64,000 bases of DNA, taken from NCBI RefSeq assembly GCF_001423185.1, contig NZ_LMOB01000001.1:62001-126000 (forward strand). The letters are read 5' to 3'. The DNA is from Plantibacter sp. Leaf314. Lineage in GTDB: Bacteria; Actinomycetota; Actinomycetes; Actinomycetales; Microbacteriaceae. The translations under genes were made by a program, and so were the position numbers. Positions 16,326 through 25,449 of this stretch are shown here, piece by piece. How positions within the stretch are numbered: the first letter of the stretch is position 1; each line of letters opens with the position of its first letter. Under the pieces are notes generated by a model. That model searched no databases and was not told the origin of the DNA. It was given only the letters and a program-made list of their open reading frames with translations.

Positions 16326-17165
16326 ATGACGACGACACCGCGACCTCGAGCCCCCCGCCCGCAGACGATCCTCGAGGTGGTCCGCACCGCCTGGATCACA
16401 CCGCACCTGGTGCGCCTCACCCTCGGCGGGCCCGGATTCGCCGACTTCCAGCCCAAGGACGCCACCGACAGTTACGTCAAGCTGTACTTCGCGAAGCCCG
16501 AGCTCGGTCTGGAGCCGCCCTACGACCTCACCGCGCTGCGAGCGACCCTCGCGCCGGAGGACCTCCCCGTCACCCGCACGTACACCGTGCGACGGGTGGA
16601 CAGCGAGGCGCGCACCATCGACATCGACTTCGTCGTGCACGGCGACGAGGGACTGGCCGGCCCGTGGGCGGCGGCCGCCCAACCGGGGGACCGCGTCGTC
16701 CTCGCCGGCCCGGGCGGTGCCTATCGCCCCGATCCGTCCGCCGACTGGCACCTGTTCGCCGGAGACGAGTCCGCGGTCCCGGCGATCGCCGCAGCACTCG
16801 AGGTCCTGCCGCCTGAAGCGACGGGGCTCGCGTTCATCGAGATCGGTGGCCGCGACGACCTCATCGAGCTCGACCGCCCGGCGGGTGTACAGCTCATCTG
16901 GGTCGGGCGCGCCGCTCGCGACGAGTCTGCGGCGGCCCTCCTGGCCACCGCCATCGCCGGTCACCCCTGGCCCGCCGGCCGCGTCCAGGTGTTCGCGCAC
17001 GGAGAGCGCGAGTCGATGAAGGCCCTCCGCGAGTTGTTCCTCACCCAGCGCGGGCTCGACCGATCGCAGCTCTCGCTCTCCGGGTACTGGGCCTACGGCC
17101 GGACCGAGGACCGCTTCCAGGCGGAGAAGCGCGAACCGATCGGGGTCGTCCTTCCGGCCTCGTGA
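16326..17165 (+). CDS. Siderophore-interacting FAD-binding ferric reductase (SIP family)
   Basis: A 279-residue NAD(P)H- and FAD-dependent flavoprotein that reduces ferric siderophores to release iron, like ViuB/YqjH. The FAD-binding beta-barrel (about 10-125) includes DSYVKLYF and the flavin motif RTYTVRRVD (R-x-Y-T), with IDFVVHGDEGLAGPWA after it. The C-terminal NAD(P)H-like domain has LAGPGGAYRPDPSADWHLFAGDESAVPAI and ends in LSGYWAYGRTEDRFQAEKRE. It is divergent from the DUF2510 gene across 67 bases. No DtxR/IdeR box was recognised with confidence and no siderophore uptake genes lie nearby. Confidence 0.93.
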   Translation: MTTTPRPRAPRPQTILEVVRTAWITPHLVRLTLGGPGFADFQPKDATDSYVKLYFAKPELGLEPPYDLTALRATLAPEDLPVTRTYTVRRVDSEARTIDIDFVVHGDEGLAGPWAAAAQPGDRVVLAGPGGAYRPDPSADWHLFAGDESAVPAIAAALEVLPPEATGLAFIEIGGRDDLIELDRPAGVQLIWVGRAARDESAAALLATAIAGHPWPAGRVQVFAHGERESMKALRELFLTQRGLDRSQLSLSGYWAYGRTEDRFQAEKREPIGVVLPAS

Positions 17166-17184
17166 CGCGGGCGCCGACGAATCG

Positions 17185-18183
17185 TCAGTGCGACGGATCG
17201 GCCGGCTTGTTCCTCGACCTCCGGACCCGGGACGGTCGTTCGACCCTCGCTCGGATGTCGGGCGGGACGAGGTCGAGCAGTTGATCGCGTCTGAGGGGCA
17301 GATCAAGCAGGCTGAGCTTCATCCTGCCCTTGCGGGAATGCCGGCTCGGATCGAGTCGGACGACGTTCGCCGCATCGCGGACCAGCCGGACGGAGACGAC
17401 CGCACCGCCGGCGACGTCCGCCAGCACCTGGCCGTCGATCTCCACCGCGGCCTGCTTCGTCGCCGTGCCGATCGAGAACTGCAGGCGCTCGGCCGGGCCG
17501 AGGATGAACGAGCGGTCGATGCCGGACATCGGTGCCACCGGCGTGACGACGGTGGCCGCCACGGCGGGGGAGAGGACCGGACCGCCCGCGGCGTAGTTGT
17601 AGGCGGTCGAACCGGTCGGGGTGGCGACGACGATCGCGTCGGCCTTGAAGTACCCGTACGCGGTCCCGTCCACCGCGAGGTCGGCCATGACGACCCCGGT
17701 CCCGGGCCGGCGCGCGATGGAGATGTCGTTGAACGCCAGGAGGTGGGTGACGTCGTCGCCGGTGGTGATCGTGACCTCGAGACCGTGGTGGGGCTCGAGT
17801 GAGAACTCGTGGTCGCTGACCCGCTGCAACGCCGCCGCCAGCGCGGTCGGCTCGACCTCCACGAGGAAGCCGACGTTGCCGTAGTTGACGCCGAGCACCG
17901 GTGCCGACCTGCCGGCCAGCAGGCGCATCGCTCCGAGCATCGTGCCGTCGCCACCCATCGCCACGGCGACGTCCACCGACGAGGCGAAGGCGTCCTCGTC
18001 GAGCAGCTCGACGTCGTCGCCGAGGCGGTTCGCCTCCGCGCGCAGGCCGACGAGGCGCGCGCCGTGCTCGAGTTGCCAGGCGCGGAGGATGCGGACGGAG
18101 TCGTCGATGTTCTTCGTGGGGTGGGTGATGAGGCCGATCGTCATCGACGGCCCGGCCGGGTGCTTCGTGCGAGTGGTGGTCAC
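17185..18183 (-). CDS. nadK: NAD kinase
   Basis: An enzyme of 332 residues that phosphorylates NAD to NADP, the sole route to NADP. It shows the GGDG motif (AMGGDGTMLGAM), VNYGNVGFLVEVE, the NDISI segment with Asn/Asp, and the glycine-rich ATPTGSTAYNYAAGGPVLSP block. The GTG at 18183 is chosen because TATGCT (18195-18190) lies six bases upstream, a leaderless arrangement; an internal ATG at 18144 would give a shorter N-terminus closer to the first strand (MTIGLITHPTK). The Arg-rich C-terminal tail (ERPSRVRRSRNKPADPSH) is unusual. recN and other frequent partners are absent nearby. Confidence 0.93.
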   Translation of the reverse strand: MTTTRTKHPAGPSMTIGLITHPTKNIDDSVRILRAWQLEHGARLVGLRAEANRLGDDVELLDEDAFASSVDVAVAMGGDGTMLGAMRLLAGRSAPVLGVNYGNVGFLVEVEPTALAAALQRVSDHEFSLEPHHGLEVTITTGDDVTHLLAFNDISIARRPGTGVVMADLAVDGTAYGYFKADAIVVATPTGSTAYNYAAGGPVLSPAVAATVVTPVAPMSGIDRSFILGPAERLQFSIGTATKQAAVEIDGQVLADVAGGAVVSVRLVRDAANVVRLDPSRHSRKGRMKLSLLDLPLRRDQLLDLVPPDIRARVERPSRVRRSRNKPADPSH

Positions 18184-18342
18184 CCGACGAGCATAGGCCG
18201 ACCGCCTGACAGCCGGATCGGGAGGTGCGGCGGTTGTGGAACGGCCCTGTGGAGACGAGCTGCGTCGCTCGATCGACGTTTGGGATACTGGAGGGCACCG
18301 TCCACCGTGACCCTCGCGGGACGAGGTGCGCGGAGGATCCAC

Positions 18343-19116
18343 ATGAGCGACACCAGCGGCCAGATCGGGCGATCACGGCGGACCGGGCGACTGAAGACCA
18401 CGCTGCTCGGCGTGCTGGCTGCGCTCGTCGTCCTGGTGCTCGGATTCGTGGTGTGGACGCAGATCGTGATGCCGGGGACCCGGTCCGCCGCGCTCGAGGT
18501 GTGGGAGGACCCGGCCGTCTCCGTCACCGACGTGGGTGACGCCATCGTGCTCGCACCGACGGGCGATGCCGCGGTTGAGGCCTCGGGGACGGGGCTCGTC
18601 TTCATCCCCGGAGCGAAGGTCGACCCGTACGCCTACCTCCGCAAGCTGTCCGGTGTGGTCGAGGAGGCGGGGGCGACGGTCGTGATCACGAAGCCGACGC
18701 TGAACCTGGCCTTCTTCGATCAGCGCTCTCTCGAGACGTTCACCGCGGCGGCTCCCGACGTCGATACCTGGTTCGTCGGCGGCCATTCCCTCGGTGGCGT
18801 GCGGGCCTGCCAGCTCGCGGAGGACCCGGCGGTGGCCGGTCTGGTGCTGTTCGGCAGCTACTGCGCGAACGACCTCTCGGAGGCTTCGCTCGCGGTGCTG
18901 AGTCTCTCGGGCAGCGACGACGGTCTGAGTACGCCTGAGAAGGTCGCCGACGCACGCGTCCGCCTTCCGGCCGACGCGACGATGGTCGAGATCGACGGTG
19001 CGAACCACGCCAGCTTCGGCGACTACGGCGTGCAGCCCGGCGACGGTGAGGCGACCATCTCGAGCGATACGGCGCGCGCGGCGATCACCCGCGAGTTGGT
19101 CCGGTTGCTCGGCTGA
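18343..19116 (+). CDS. Membrane-anchored alpha/beta hydrolase
   Basis: A 257-residue protein with a basic N-terminus, one membrane helix (about 18-42, LKTTLLGVLAALVVLVLGFVVW) acting as signal anchor, and an extracytoplasmic alpha/beta-hydrolase domain. The nucleophile motif is VGGHSLGGVRA, a dienelactone-hydrolase-like acid region is SLSGSDDGLSTPEKV, and the terminal His region is IDGANHASFGDYG. Members of this family (often annotated alpha/beta hydrolase, DLH-like) have unknown substrates. GGAGGA at 18332-18337 precedes the ATG, and a GATACT -10 like box lies at 18284-18289. Confidence 0.85.
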   Translation: MSDTSGQIGRSRRTGRLKTTLLGVLAALVVLVLGFVVWTQIVMPGTRSAALEVWEDPAVSVTDVGDAIVLAPTGDAAVEASGTGLVFIPGAKVDPYAYLRKLSGVVEEAGATVVITKPTLNLAFFDQRSLETFTAAAPDVDTWFVGGHSLGGVRACQLAEDPAVAGLVLFGSYCANDLSEASLAVLSLSGSDDGLSTPEKVADARVRLPADATMVEIDGANHASFGDYGVQPGDGEATISSDTARAAITRELVRLLG

Positions 19117-19131
19117 CCCCGTCGTCGGGGT
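19116..19131. terminator. Short hairpin, possible terminator
   Basis: Stem ACCCCG/CGGGGT with a TCGT loop starts at the last base of the hydrolase gene, between it and the convergent DUF3817 gene. It is only six base pairs. Confidence 0.4.
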
Positions 19132-19161
19132 TCAGGTCGTGCGGTACCGGTCCGTCGGTGT

Positions 19162-19623
19162 TCAGGCCTTCGGGACCGGAGGCCCGACGACGAGGAGCGC
19201 GGTGAACACGGCGACGACCGCGAGGCCGCCGACGACCAGGAGCAGGACGGGGTGGCGGACGAGCCAGCGGGTCGCGCGGTCGAGGACCCGCTGGTCCCGT
19301 GGGTCCGAGCCGGCCTCACGTCGCCAGGCGCCGTCGAGTCGACCCGTGCGATCCGCCCAGACGTCGAAGGGGATGGTGGCGTAGGGCACGACAGCGCTCA
19401 CGAGACCGGTGAGGATCGTTCCGACGCCCCAGCGTTGGTTGATCCCGATGAGGAGCACGGTCGCGCCGTAGACGAGGAACACGAAGCCGTGCAGTGCCCC
19501 GCCGATGCTGACGCCGAGCTCGGTCGTCTTGGTGCCGTACTTGAGGATCATCCCGACGATGAGGAGGGTCCAGGTGATCGCCTCGGCGATCGCGATCAGA
19601 CGGAAGAGGCGGCGCGGCGACAC
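19162..19623 (-). CDS. DUF3817 integral membrane protein
   Basis: A 153-residue membrane protein of the actinobacterial DUF3817 family. The N-terminal half is the family core (SPRRLFRLIAIAEAITWTLL, GVSIGGALHGFVFLVYG, WGVGTILTGLVSAVVPYATI), with three helices; a further helix near the C-terminus (about 125-148) follows a polar stretch with DRATRWLVRHP. The GTG at 19623 is chosen because GGAG lies five bases upstream and family similarity starts there; the longer frame to 19830 enters the divergent gene's promoter. Function is unknown. Confidence 0.83.
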   Translation of the reverse strand: MSPRRLFRLIAIAEAITWTLLIVGMILKYGTKTTELGVSIGGALHGFVFLVYGATVLLIGINQRWGVGTILTGLVSAVVPYATIPFDVWADRTGRLDGAWRREAGSDPRDQRVLDRATRWLVRHPVLLLVVGGLAVVAVFTALLVVGPPVPKA

Positions 19624-19756
19624 AGGGGCTCCAAGGCTCGGGGTGCAGGTCTTCCAGCTTGTCAGGGACGGCTGGGAGGGTCCTCCCAGGGAACGTCGCG
19701 TTCTGGCACCCTGGAGTCGTCGGGAATAGTCGCCACACGGACGAGGTTCTCCGATG

Positions 19757-19774
19757 TGTATGCAAACGTATACA
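19757..19774. promoter_or_regulatory. TGTAT-N8-ATACA-type inverted repeat before the monooxygenase gene
   Basis: TGTATGCAAACGTATACA is an interrupted inverted repeat (outer five pairs exact, plus one inner pair) in an AT-rich patch 47 bases before the ATG at 19821. It resembles operators of GntR-type regulators. The regulator is unknown and not encoded alongside. Confidence 0.45.
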
Positions 19775-19820
19775 ACCGTCGCGATCGCCCGCGGCGAGCC
19801 ATACGACGTTGGAGAGCCCC

Positions 19821-20870
19821 ATGACCACATCCCTCGAGTTCGGCATCGACACCTTCGGTGACGTCACGGTCGACGCCGACGGCACGCCGTTGTCACAGGC
19901 CCAAGTCCTCCGGAACGTCGTCGAGCAGGGGGTGCACGCGGAGGCGGTCGGCCTCGACTTCATCGGCGTGGGGGAGCACCACCGGGAGGACTTCGCCGTC
20001 TCCTCACCCGAGATCGTGCTGGCGGCGATCGCCGCGAAGACCGAGCGCATCCGCCTCGGATCGGCCGTCACGGTGCTGAGCTCCGACGACCCGGTCCGCG
20101 TCTACCAGCGGTTCGCCACGCTCGACGGCATCTCCGGCGGACGCGCGGAGGCCATCCTCGGGCGGGGTTCCTTCACCGAGTCCTTCCCGCTCTTCGGATA
20201 CGAGCTCTCCCAGTACGAGGAGCTCTTCGAGGAGAAGCTGGAACTCTTCGTCGCGATCCGCGAGCAGGAGCCGGTCACGTGGTCGGGGAAGACGCGTGCG
20301 CCGTTGCGCGAACAGTCGGTCTACCCCCGGGTCGAGCACGGCAAGCTGAAGACCTGGGTCGGTGTCGGCGGGAGCCCGGAGTCGGTCGTCAGGACGGCTC
20401 GGTACGGACTGCCGATGATGCTCGCGGTCATCGGCGGCGGGCCGCTCCGGTTCGCGCCCTTCGTCGACCTGTACCACCGCGCGCTCGCCCAGTTCCAGCT
20501 GCCGACGCAGCCGGTGGGGATGCACTCGCCGGCTCACATCGCCGAGACGGACGAGCTCGCGCAGGAGCAGTTGTGGCCCCATTACCGGGCGATGATGGAC
20601 CGGATCGGTCGTGAGCGCGGGTGGAGCCCGATGACGCGTGGCCACTTCGAGCAGGAGGCCGGTCCGGAGGGTGCGCTGTTCGTCGGATCGCCGGAGACCG
20701 TCGCGCGCAAGGTGGCGACCGCGGTCGACGGCCTCGGTCTGTCGCGGGTGGACCTGAAGATCAGCAACGGTTCCCTGTCCCACGAGCACCTCATGGACAG
20801 CATCGGGCTGTACGGCTCCGAGGTCGTCCCGCGCGTGCGTGAGCTCCTGGCGGACAGCTCGGCCGCCTGA
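19821..20870 (+). CDS. Luciferase-like (LLM class) flavin-dependent oxidoreductase
   Basis: A 349-residue TIM-barrel flavoenzyme (F420- or FMN-dependent monooxygenase/reductase). Family marks are LEFGIDTFGDVTVD at the start, VGLDFIGVGEHHREDFAVSSPEIVLAAIAAKTERIRLGSAVTVLSSDDPVRVYQ, the SGGRAEAILGRGSF motif, and FVGSPETVARKV near the C-terminus. This subgroup is often annotated as putative F420- or FMN-dependent LLM oxidoreductase and its substrate is unknown. GGAGAG precedes the ATG by four bases. The palindromic site upstream suggests repressor control. A long hairpin follows the gene. Confidence 0.9.
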   Translation: MTTSLEFGIDTFGDVTVDADGTPLSQAQVLRNVVEQGVHAEAVGLDFIGVGEHHREDFAVSSPEIVLAAIAAKTERIRLGSAVTVLSSDDPVRVYQRFATLDGISGGRAEAILGRGSFTESFPLFGYELSQYEELFEEKLELFVAIREQEPVTWSGKTRAPLREQSVYPRVEHGKLKTWVGVGGSPESVVRTARYGLPMMLAVIGGGPLRFAPFVDLYHRALAQFQLPTQPVGMHSPAHIAETDELAQEQLWPHYRAMMDRIGRERGWSPMTRGHFEQEAGPEGALFVGSPETVARKVATAVDGLGLSRVDLKISNGSLSHEHLMDSIGLYGSEVVPRVRELLADSSAA

Positions 20871-20888
20871 TCCGGTCCGTTCGGAACC

Positions 20889-20924
20889 CGCGTCCCGGCC
20901 GCCTCAGCGGGCGGCCGGGACGCG
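20889..20924. terminator. Bidirectional hairpin terminator overlapping the kinase 3' end
   Basis: A perfect 15-bp stem (CGCGTCCCGGCCGCC at 20889-20903, complement at 20910-20924) with a six-base loop lies between convergent genes. The right arm includes the last codons of the minus-strand kinase gene. Confidence 0.75.
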
Positions 20925-22127
20925 ATAGGGCATGCTCAGCCGGAGGACGGCGCCGCCCTCGGGCGCGTCGCTCGCTGCCGAGCTGACCCGGAGGGCTCCG
21001 CCGAAGGCGGCTGCGCGGCGGTCGAGCTGGAGCAGACCGCCGGCCGGTTCCGCACCGTCGAGGAGCCCGGTGCCGTTGTCGAGCACCCGCAGCTCGATGG
21101 TCCCACTCGCCACCGGAGCACCGTCGTCCCGCGGCGCCGGCGTCGCGATCCGCAGCTCGACGACGAGCCGGTCCGCCGCACCGTGGGTCAGCGCGTTCGT
21201 CACCCCTTCTTCCAGGGTCCGCACGACCACGGCGCGTTCCGCCGTCGTGAACACGTTGTCGATCGGGTCGTCGAGGAGGCGGAACTCCGGCGAGACGTCG
21301 AGGGTGGTGGTGATCGACGGCGGCAGGCGCTGCAGGATCGCGCGGATGCTCGGTGCGATGCCGACCTCGAGCAGTGGTGGGGACAGCAAGCGGCTGAGCT
21401 CTCGGACGTCCCGCTCGCGCACGGTGTGGAGGTCCTCGCCGAGTGACCGCAGCCGCCGGGTCGCGTCGGAGACGGCTGCAGCGCCCTCACGTTCGAGCGC
21501 GGCCGTGACGGCGGCGAGCTGCGCGCTGATCAGCACGAGGTGCTGCTGGAGGGTGCCGTGGAGGCCTTCGGCGACCTCGCGCTTCACGCGCAGCTCCTCG
21601 CTCTGCAGCGATTGGAGGGCGACGTCGGCGCGATGGCGTTGGTCGGCGTGGGCGCGTTCCTCTTCGCGCGCGCGCCGTCGTGCCGCGCTCAGACTGAACC
21701 CGAAGGTGGCGCACACGGCGAGGGCGATCGCCGTGGTCCCGGTCTCGACGAGGACGGTCTGCAGGCTCGGATCGCGGTAGACGCCGAGGAGGAGCTGCAG
21801 GCCGCTGCGCAGCAGGCCGGTCGCCAGCGCGACGAGGAGGACACCGGCGAGCACCTTCGGGCGCCACCACTCGTGGAGGGAGGGACCCCATCTCGACCAG
21901 AGCAGCAACGCGAGCACGATGATCGCAGCGCTCAGGGAGACGAGGTTCGCGGTGACGCGCTCCACGAGCATGCCGCGGGTGCCGCCGGGCGCGACCCAGG
22001 TGTAGATGTAGACGCTCTGGAAGGAGACGGCGAGTCCGAAGACCGCGGCCATGGCGCCGCTGGCGGTGATGAAGGCCCGACTGTCGCGCCAGCGCTCGGC
22101 GCGAGCGGTGAGGGCCTCCTGGGTCAT
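20904..22127 (-). CDS. NarL-type sensor histidine kinase (HisKA_3-like)
   Basis: A 407-residue membrane kinase partnered with the divergent LuxR-type regulator. Four membrane helices occupy about residues 15-150, with no large extracellular loop, then a basic coiled-coil region (RRRAREEERAHADQRHRADVA...). The phosphoacceptor segment is KREVAEGLHGTLQQHLVLIS (His near 195), and the ATPase domain has TLEEGVTNALTHG as N box and VLDNGTGLLDG as G1. The G2 region is weak. The ATG at 22127 is preceded by CAGAAT-GGAGCC, so a leaderless start is possible; an earlier GTG frame runs into the divergent promoter. Confidence 0.87.
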   Translation of the reverse strand: MTQEALTARAERWRDSRAFITASGAMAAVFGLAVSFQSVYIYTWVAPGGTRGMLVERVTANLVSLSAAIIVLALLLWSRWGPSLHEWWRPKVLAGVLLVALATGLLRSGLQLLLGVYRDPSLQTVLVETGTTAIALAVCATFGFSLSAARRRAREEERAHADQRHRADVALQSLQSEELRVKREVAEGLHGTLQQHLVLISAQLAAVTAALEREGAAAVSDATRRLRSLGEDLHTVRERDVRELSRLLSPPLLEVGIAPSIRAILQRLPPSITTTLDVSPEFRLLDDPIDNVFTTAERAVVVRTLEEGVTNALTHGAADRLVVELRIATPAPRDDGAPVASGTIELRVLDNGTGLLDGAEPAGGLLQLDRRAAAFGGALRVSSAASDAPEGGAVLRLSMPYRVPAAR

Positions 22128-22230
22128 GGCTCCATTCTGACCTGCCGCGTGGTGCGACGGGGGCATCTCCGGGCGGAAGTCGGGAGCTTCCCCCTCGGAC
22201 GACGAGCCGTTCATCCGGGATACTCGGACC

Positions 22231-22962
22231 ATGCACCACCAGCCGCAGCCCGACCGCTCGTCCGCCGTCCCCGTGGTGGGCGCGGCGACGCTCGACGTCG
22301 CGCCGGCCGTCCCGCTCCGGGTCGGAGTCGTCGAGGACCAACCGCTGCTCGGCGGGATGCTCGCCGATCTGCTCCGGGGGACGCCGGGGGTGACGTTCGT
22401 CGGTCATGCCGCCACCGTCGCCGAGGCGCGGCGGACGTTCCTCCCCGGGACGGTCGACGTCCTGACGATGGACATCGAGCTGCCGGACGGCAACGGGGTG
22501 AGTCTCGGCGTCTCGCTGCGTCGCGCCCAGCCGGGTCTCGGGATCGTCCTGCTGTCGGCCTACGACCTGATGGACATGCTCCTCGAGATGCCGGCAGATG
22601 TCAGAGACGGCTGGAGCTACCTCTCGAAGACCTCGTCCCTCACCCGCGACGTCCTCCTCGAGGCCATCCGCGTCTCGGCGCGCGGCGAGACGATGTTGGA
22701 CCCCGAGCTCGTCGACCGCGCGCGGCCCCGAGCGGGTTCGAGCCTCGAGTCGCTCACCGATCGCCAGTACGCCGTCCTCCAACTGCTGGCGACCGGTCGC
22801 TCGAACACGGGGATCGCTACCCGGCTCGGGATCGCCGAGAAGTCGGTGCAGAACCATCTCACGGCGATCTACGCCGCGCTCGGGATCGAACACGACGCCG
22901 CGAGCAACCCGCGGGTGTCCGCCGTGCTCGCGCTCCTCGCCGAGTCAGGACGACTCGCCTGA
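22231..22962 (+). CDS. NarL/FixJ-family response regulator
   Basis: A 243-residue transcription factor. After a Pro/Ala-rich leader of about 25 residues, the receiver domain (about 27-150) has the acidic pair VVEDQ and the phosphorylation Asp in LTMDIELPDG, and SKTSS contains the conserved Lys. The LuxR helix-turn-helix (about 172-225) is LTDRQYAVLQLLATGRSNTGIATRLGIAEKSVQNHL. GATACT at 22219-22224 lies six bases before the ATG, implying a leaderless transcript. It is divergently paired with the kinase at 20904-22127; targets are not apparent, though autoregulation of the 103-base gap is likely. Confidence 0.93.
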   Translation: MHHQPQPDRSSAVPVVGAATLDVAPAVPLRVGVVEDQPLLGGMLADLLRGTPGVTFVGHAATVAEARRTFLPGTVDVLTMDIELPDGNGVSLGVSLRRAQPGLGIVLLSAYDLMDMLLEMPADVRDGWSYLSKTSSLTRDVLLEAIRVSARGETMLDPELVDRARPRAGSSLESLTDRQYAVLQLLATGRSNTGIATRLGIAEKSVQNHLTAIYAALGIEHDAASNPRVSAVLALLAESGRLA

Positions 22963-22980
22963 GCCGGGGCGGTCGACCGC

Positions 22981-25425
22981 TCACCGGCCCCGATCCGGCA
23001 CCTCGAGGTCGTCGACGGCGCGGTCCGGACGCCAGCCGCGCCAGACCGGATGCCTGAACCGGCCGTCGGGGGTCCATTCGCTGAACCGCACCTCACCGAT
23101 GAGGACGGGATCCAACCAGTTCGCGTCGGCGGCATCGGCCGGTGGCACGCCCAGCAGTGACGTCGACGAGCGCGCCAACCGTTCGAACCGCACGGCGGTC
23201 GCGGCGAGCTCCCGGTCGGTGAACCCGCTGCCGACCCGCCCGGCGTAGTGCAGGAGACCGTCGGGCCCCGGCACGCCGAGGAGGAGCGATCCGATCCCAC
23301 CCGTGCGCCCACCACGTCCCGGTCGCCAGCCCGCGACGACGACCTCCTCCGCCCGCTCATGCTTGAACTTCATCCACGTGCTGCTCCGTCGACCCGGCCG
23401 GTAACGACCGTCGAGTTCCTTCGCGACCACCCCCTCGAGCCGGAGCGCCCGGCTGACCTCGAGTGCATCGTGCAGGGAACCGTCGATCCGCGGCGGAACC
23501 TGCACGACCGCGCCGGATCCGACCGTCTCCTCGAGGAGTTCGCGGCGCTCACGGTAGGGCAGTCCCGTCCGGTCCTCGTCGTCGAGGGCGAGGAGGTCGA
23601 ACACCAACAGCCGGACCGGCGTCAGCCGGCGCTCCCGATCGACGTCGCGGTCCGACGTCAACTGCATGCGTCGCTGCAACAGCGAGAAGTCGGGACGGCC
23701 GTCGGCCCCGGACGCGACGATCTCGCCGTCGAGGACGACGTCGCGATCCCCGAACGACGCCCCGAGCTCCTCCACCACCTCCGGGTAGGCCGCGGTCAGA
23801 TCCTTGCCGTTGCGGCTCGACAACCGCACCCGCCCCGTCGCACCGTCGATGCTCGCGATCGCACGGATCCCGTCCCACTTCATCTCGAACGCCCACGACC
23901 CGTCGTCGACGACCTCTCCGAGAGCGGCCGGGCTCGCGAGCATCGGAGCGGGGACCTCGCGCGAACGCGCTACCGGCGGAGCCGGCGGATCGCCTGGAGC
24001 GCGCATCCGGTGGATGAGCCAGGAGGGCGCGTCCCGCCCGGAGTCGCCGGCGGTCCGGATGAGCGCGAACCGTGCCGGGCGCTCCAACGGACCACCCGCT
24101 CGCCCGTGCAGGGTCGCGATGACCTCGTCGTCCCGCCACTTCTCCAGCTCGTAGGTGCCCGCATCCCAGATGGTCACCTCGCCCGCCCCGTACTCGCCGG
24201 CCGGGATGGTGCCCTCGAAGCTGCCGTACTCCAGGGGATGGTCCTCGGTGCGGACGGCCAGACGGTTGCTGCTCGGATCCGTCGGGACACCCTTCGGCAA
24301 CGCCCAGGACACGAGCACCCCGTCGTGCTCGAGTCGGAAGTCATGATGCAGCTTCCGTGCTTCATGCCGCTGGATGACGAACGACGGCGCCGTCCCCGCA
24401 GCCGACGATGGCGGCGACGCCTCCGGAACCGGCTCAGGCGTCCGCGAAGCATCGCGTTTCCGCCGGTACTCCGAGAGTCGATCCTCGTGCTCCGACGGCC
24501 TGATCGTGATCGACGGACGGGGGTCGCCGAGCACCGACAGCGGATCGACACCGTCGGCCAGCCGTTCGAGCACCTCCGGGAACTCCAACTGGGAGAGCTC
24601 GGGATCGTCGAGCTCGTCCCACGACCGTGGCGCCGCGACCGTGGGACGCAACCGACCCCGCAGGGAGAACGGGGCGATCGTCGTCTTCGACCCGTTGTTC
24701 TGGCTCCAGTCGACGAACACCTTGCCCCTGCGTCGATCCTTCGCCATCTCGCTCACCACGAGCGTCGGCGCATCCGCCGCGAGCGCCCGAGCGAGTTCAT
24801 GCGCCACGAGCGACACCTCGTCCGAACGCTGCCGACCGTCCAACGCCGCATAGAGGTGGATCCCCTTGCTGCCACTCGTCACCGGGACCGGTTCAAGCCC
24901 CATGTCGACCAACACCGCGCGTGCCATCCGAGCGACCCCGGCGCACTCGGCGAACGACACCCCCTCACCAGGGTCGAGGTCGAGCACGAGCCGGTCGGGA
25001 GGACGGCGCTCGCCGGACCGGTCGAACCGCCACTGCGGCACGTGCAGTTCGAGCGCGCCGAGCTGTGCCAGCCAGGTGAGCGTCGCGAGGTCGTCGACGA
25101 CCGGGTACTCGTTCGTGTGATCGCTGTGCTCGATGGGGAGACGCTGCACCCAGTCCGGCGCCGACGCACCCAGGTCCTTCTGGAAGAAGCCGGACTCCGG
25201 CGCCTCGGCCGTCCCGACACCGTGCACCCAGCGTTTCCGGGTCACCGGCCGGTCCGCCACGTGCGGCAACAGATGCGGTGCGACGGCCGCGTAATACGCG
25301 AGGACCTCCGCCTTGGTCGTGCCCGTCGCAGGATAGAGGACCTTGTCGAGATGGGTGAGCTGGATGCGCCGACCGTCGACGGTCACCCACTGCGCCCGCG
25401 CGCCGCCGGAGCTCGTCCTCGCCAT
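22981..25425 (-). CDS. ligD: Three-domain NHEJ ligase LigD (Pol-PE-Lig)
   Basis: ATP-dependent end-joining enzyme of 814 residues, in the mycobacterial domain order. The polymerase module (about 15-290) has LDLDPGEG, TSGSKGIHLYAAL and VFVDWSQNNGSKTTIAPFSLRGR. The phosphoesterase module (about 345-465) has FVIQRHEARKLHHDFRLEHDG and the LEYGSFEGTIPAGEYG motif. The ligase (about 490-805) has the nucleotidyl lysine in FEMKWDGIRA, then SSRNGKDLT, DGEIV and WMKFKHE. It partners with Ku, encoded divergently 111 bases away across a 22-bp palindrome. The ATG at 25425 fits homologues; ten extra upstream residues from 25455 are possible but would overlap the palindrome. Confidence 0.95.
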   Translation of the reverse strand: MARTSSGGARAQWVTVDGRRIQLTHLDKVLYPATGTTKAEVLAYYAAVAPHLLPHVADRPVTRKRWVHGVGTAEAPESGFFQKDLGASAPDWVQRLPIEHSDHTNEYPVVDDLATLTWLAQLGALELHVPQWRFDRSGERRPPDRLVLDLDPGEGVSFAECAGVARMARAVLVDMGLEPVPVTSGSKGIHLYAALDGRQRSDEVSLVAHELARALAADAPTLVVSEMAKDRRRGKVFVDWSQNNGSKTTIAPFSLRGRLRPTVAAPRSWDELDDPELSQLEFPEVLERLADGVDPLSVLGDPRPSITIRPSEHEDRLSEYRRKRDASRTPEPVPEASPPSSAAGTAPSFVIQRHEARKLHHDFRLEHDGVLVSWALPKGVPTDPSSNRLAVRTEDHPLEYGSFEGTIPAGEYGAGEVTIWDAGTYELEKWRDDEVIATLHGRAGGPLERPARFALIRTAGDSGRDAPSWLIHRMRAPGDPPAPPVARSREVPAPMLASPAALGEVVDDGSWAFEMKWDGIRAIASIDGATGRVRLSSRNGKDLTAAYPEVVEELGASFGDRDVVLDGEIVASGADGRPDFSLLQRRMQLTSDRDVDRERRLTPVRLLVFDLLALDDEDRTGLPYRERRELLEETVGSGAVVQVPPRIDGSLHDALEVSRALRLEGVVAKELDGRYRPGRRSSTWMKFKHERAEEVVVAGWRPGRGGRTGGIGSLLLGVPGPDGLLHYAGRVGSGFTDRELAATAVRFERLARSSTSLLGVPPADAADANWLDPVLIGEVRFSEWTPDGRFRHPVWRGWRPDRAVDDLEVPDRGR

Positions 25426-25449
25426 GGCGCCCAGCCTGCCGTCCGAGCC

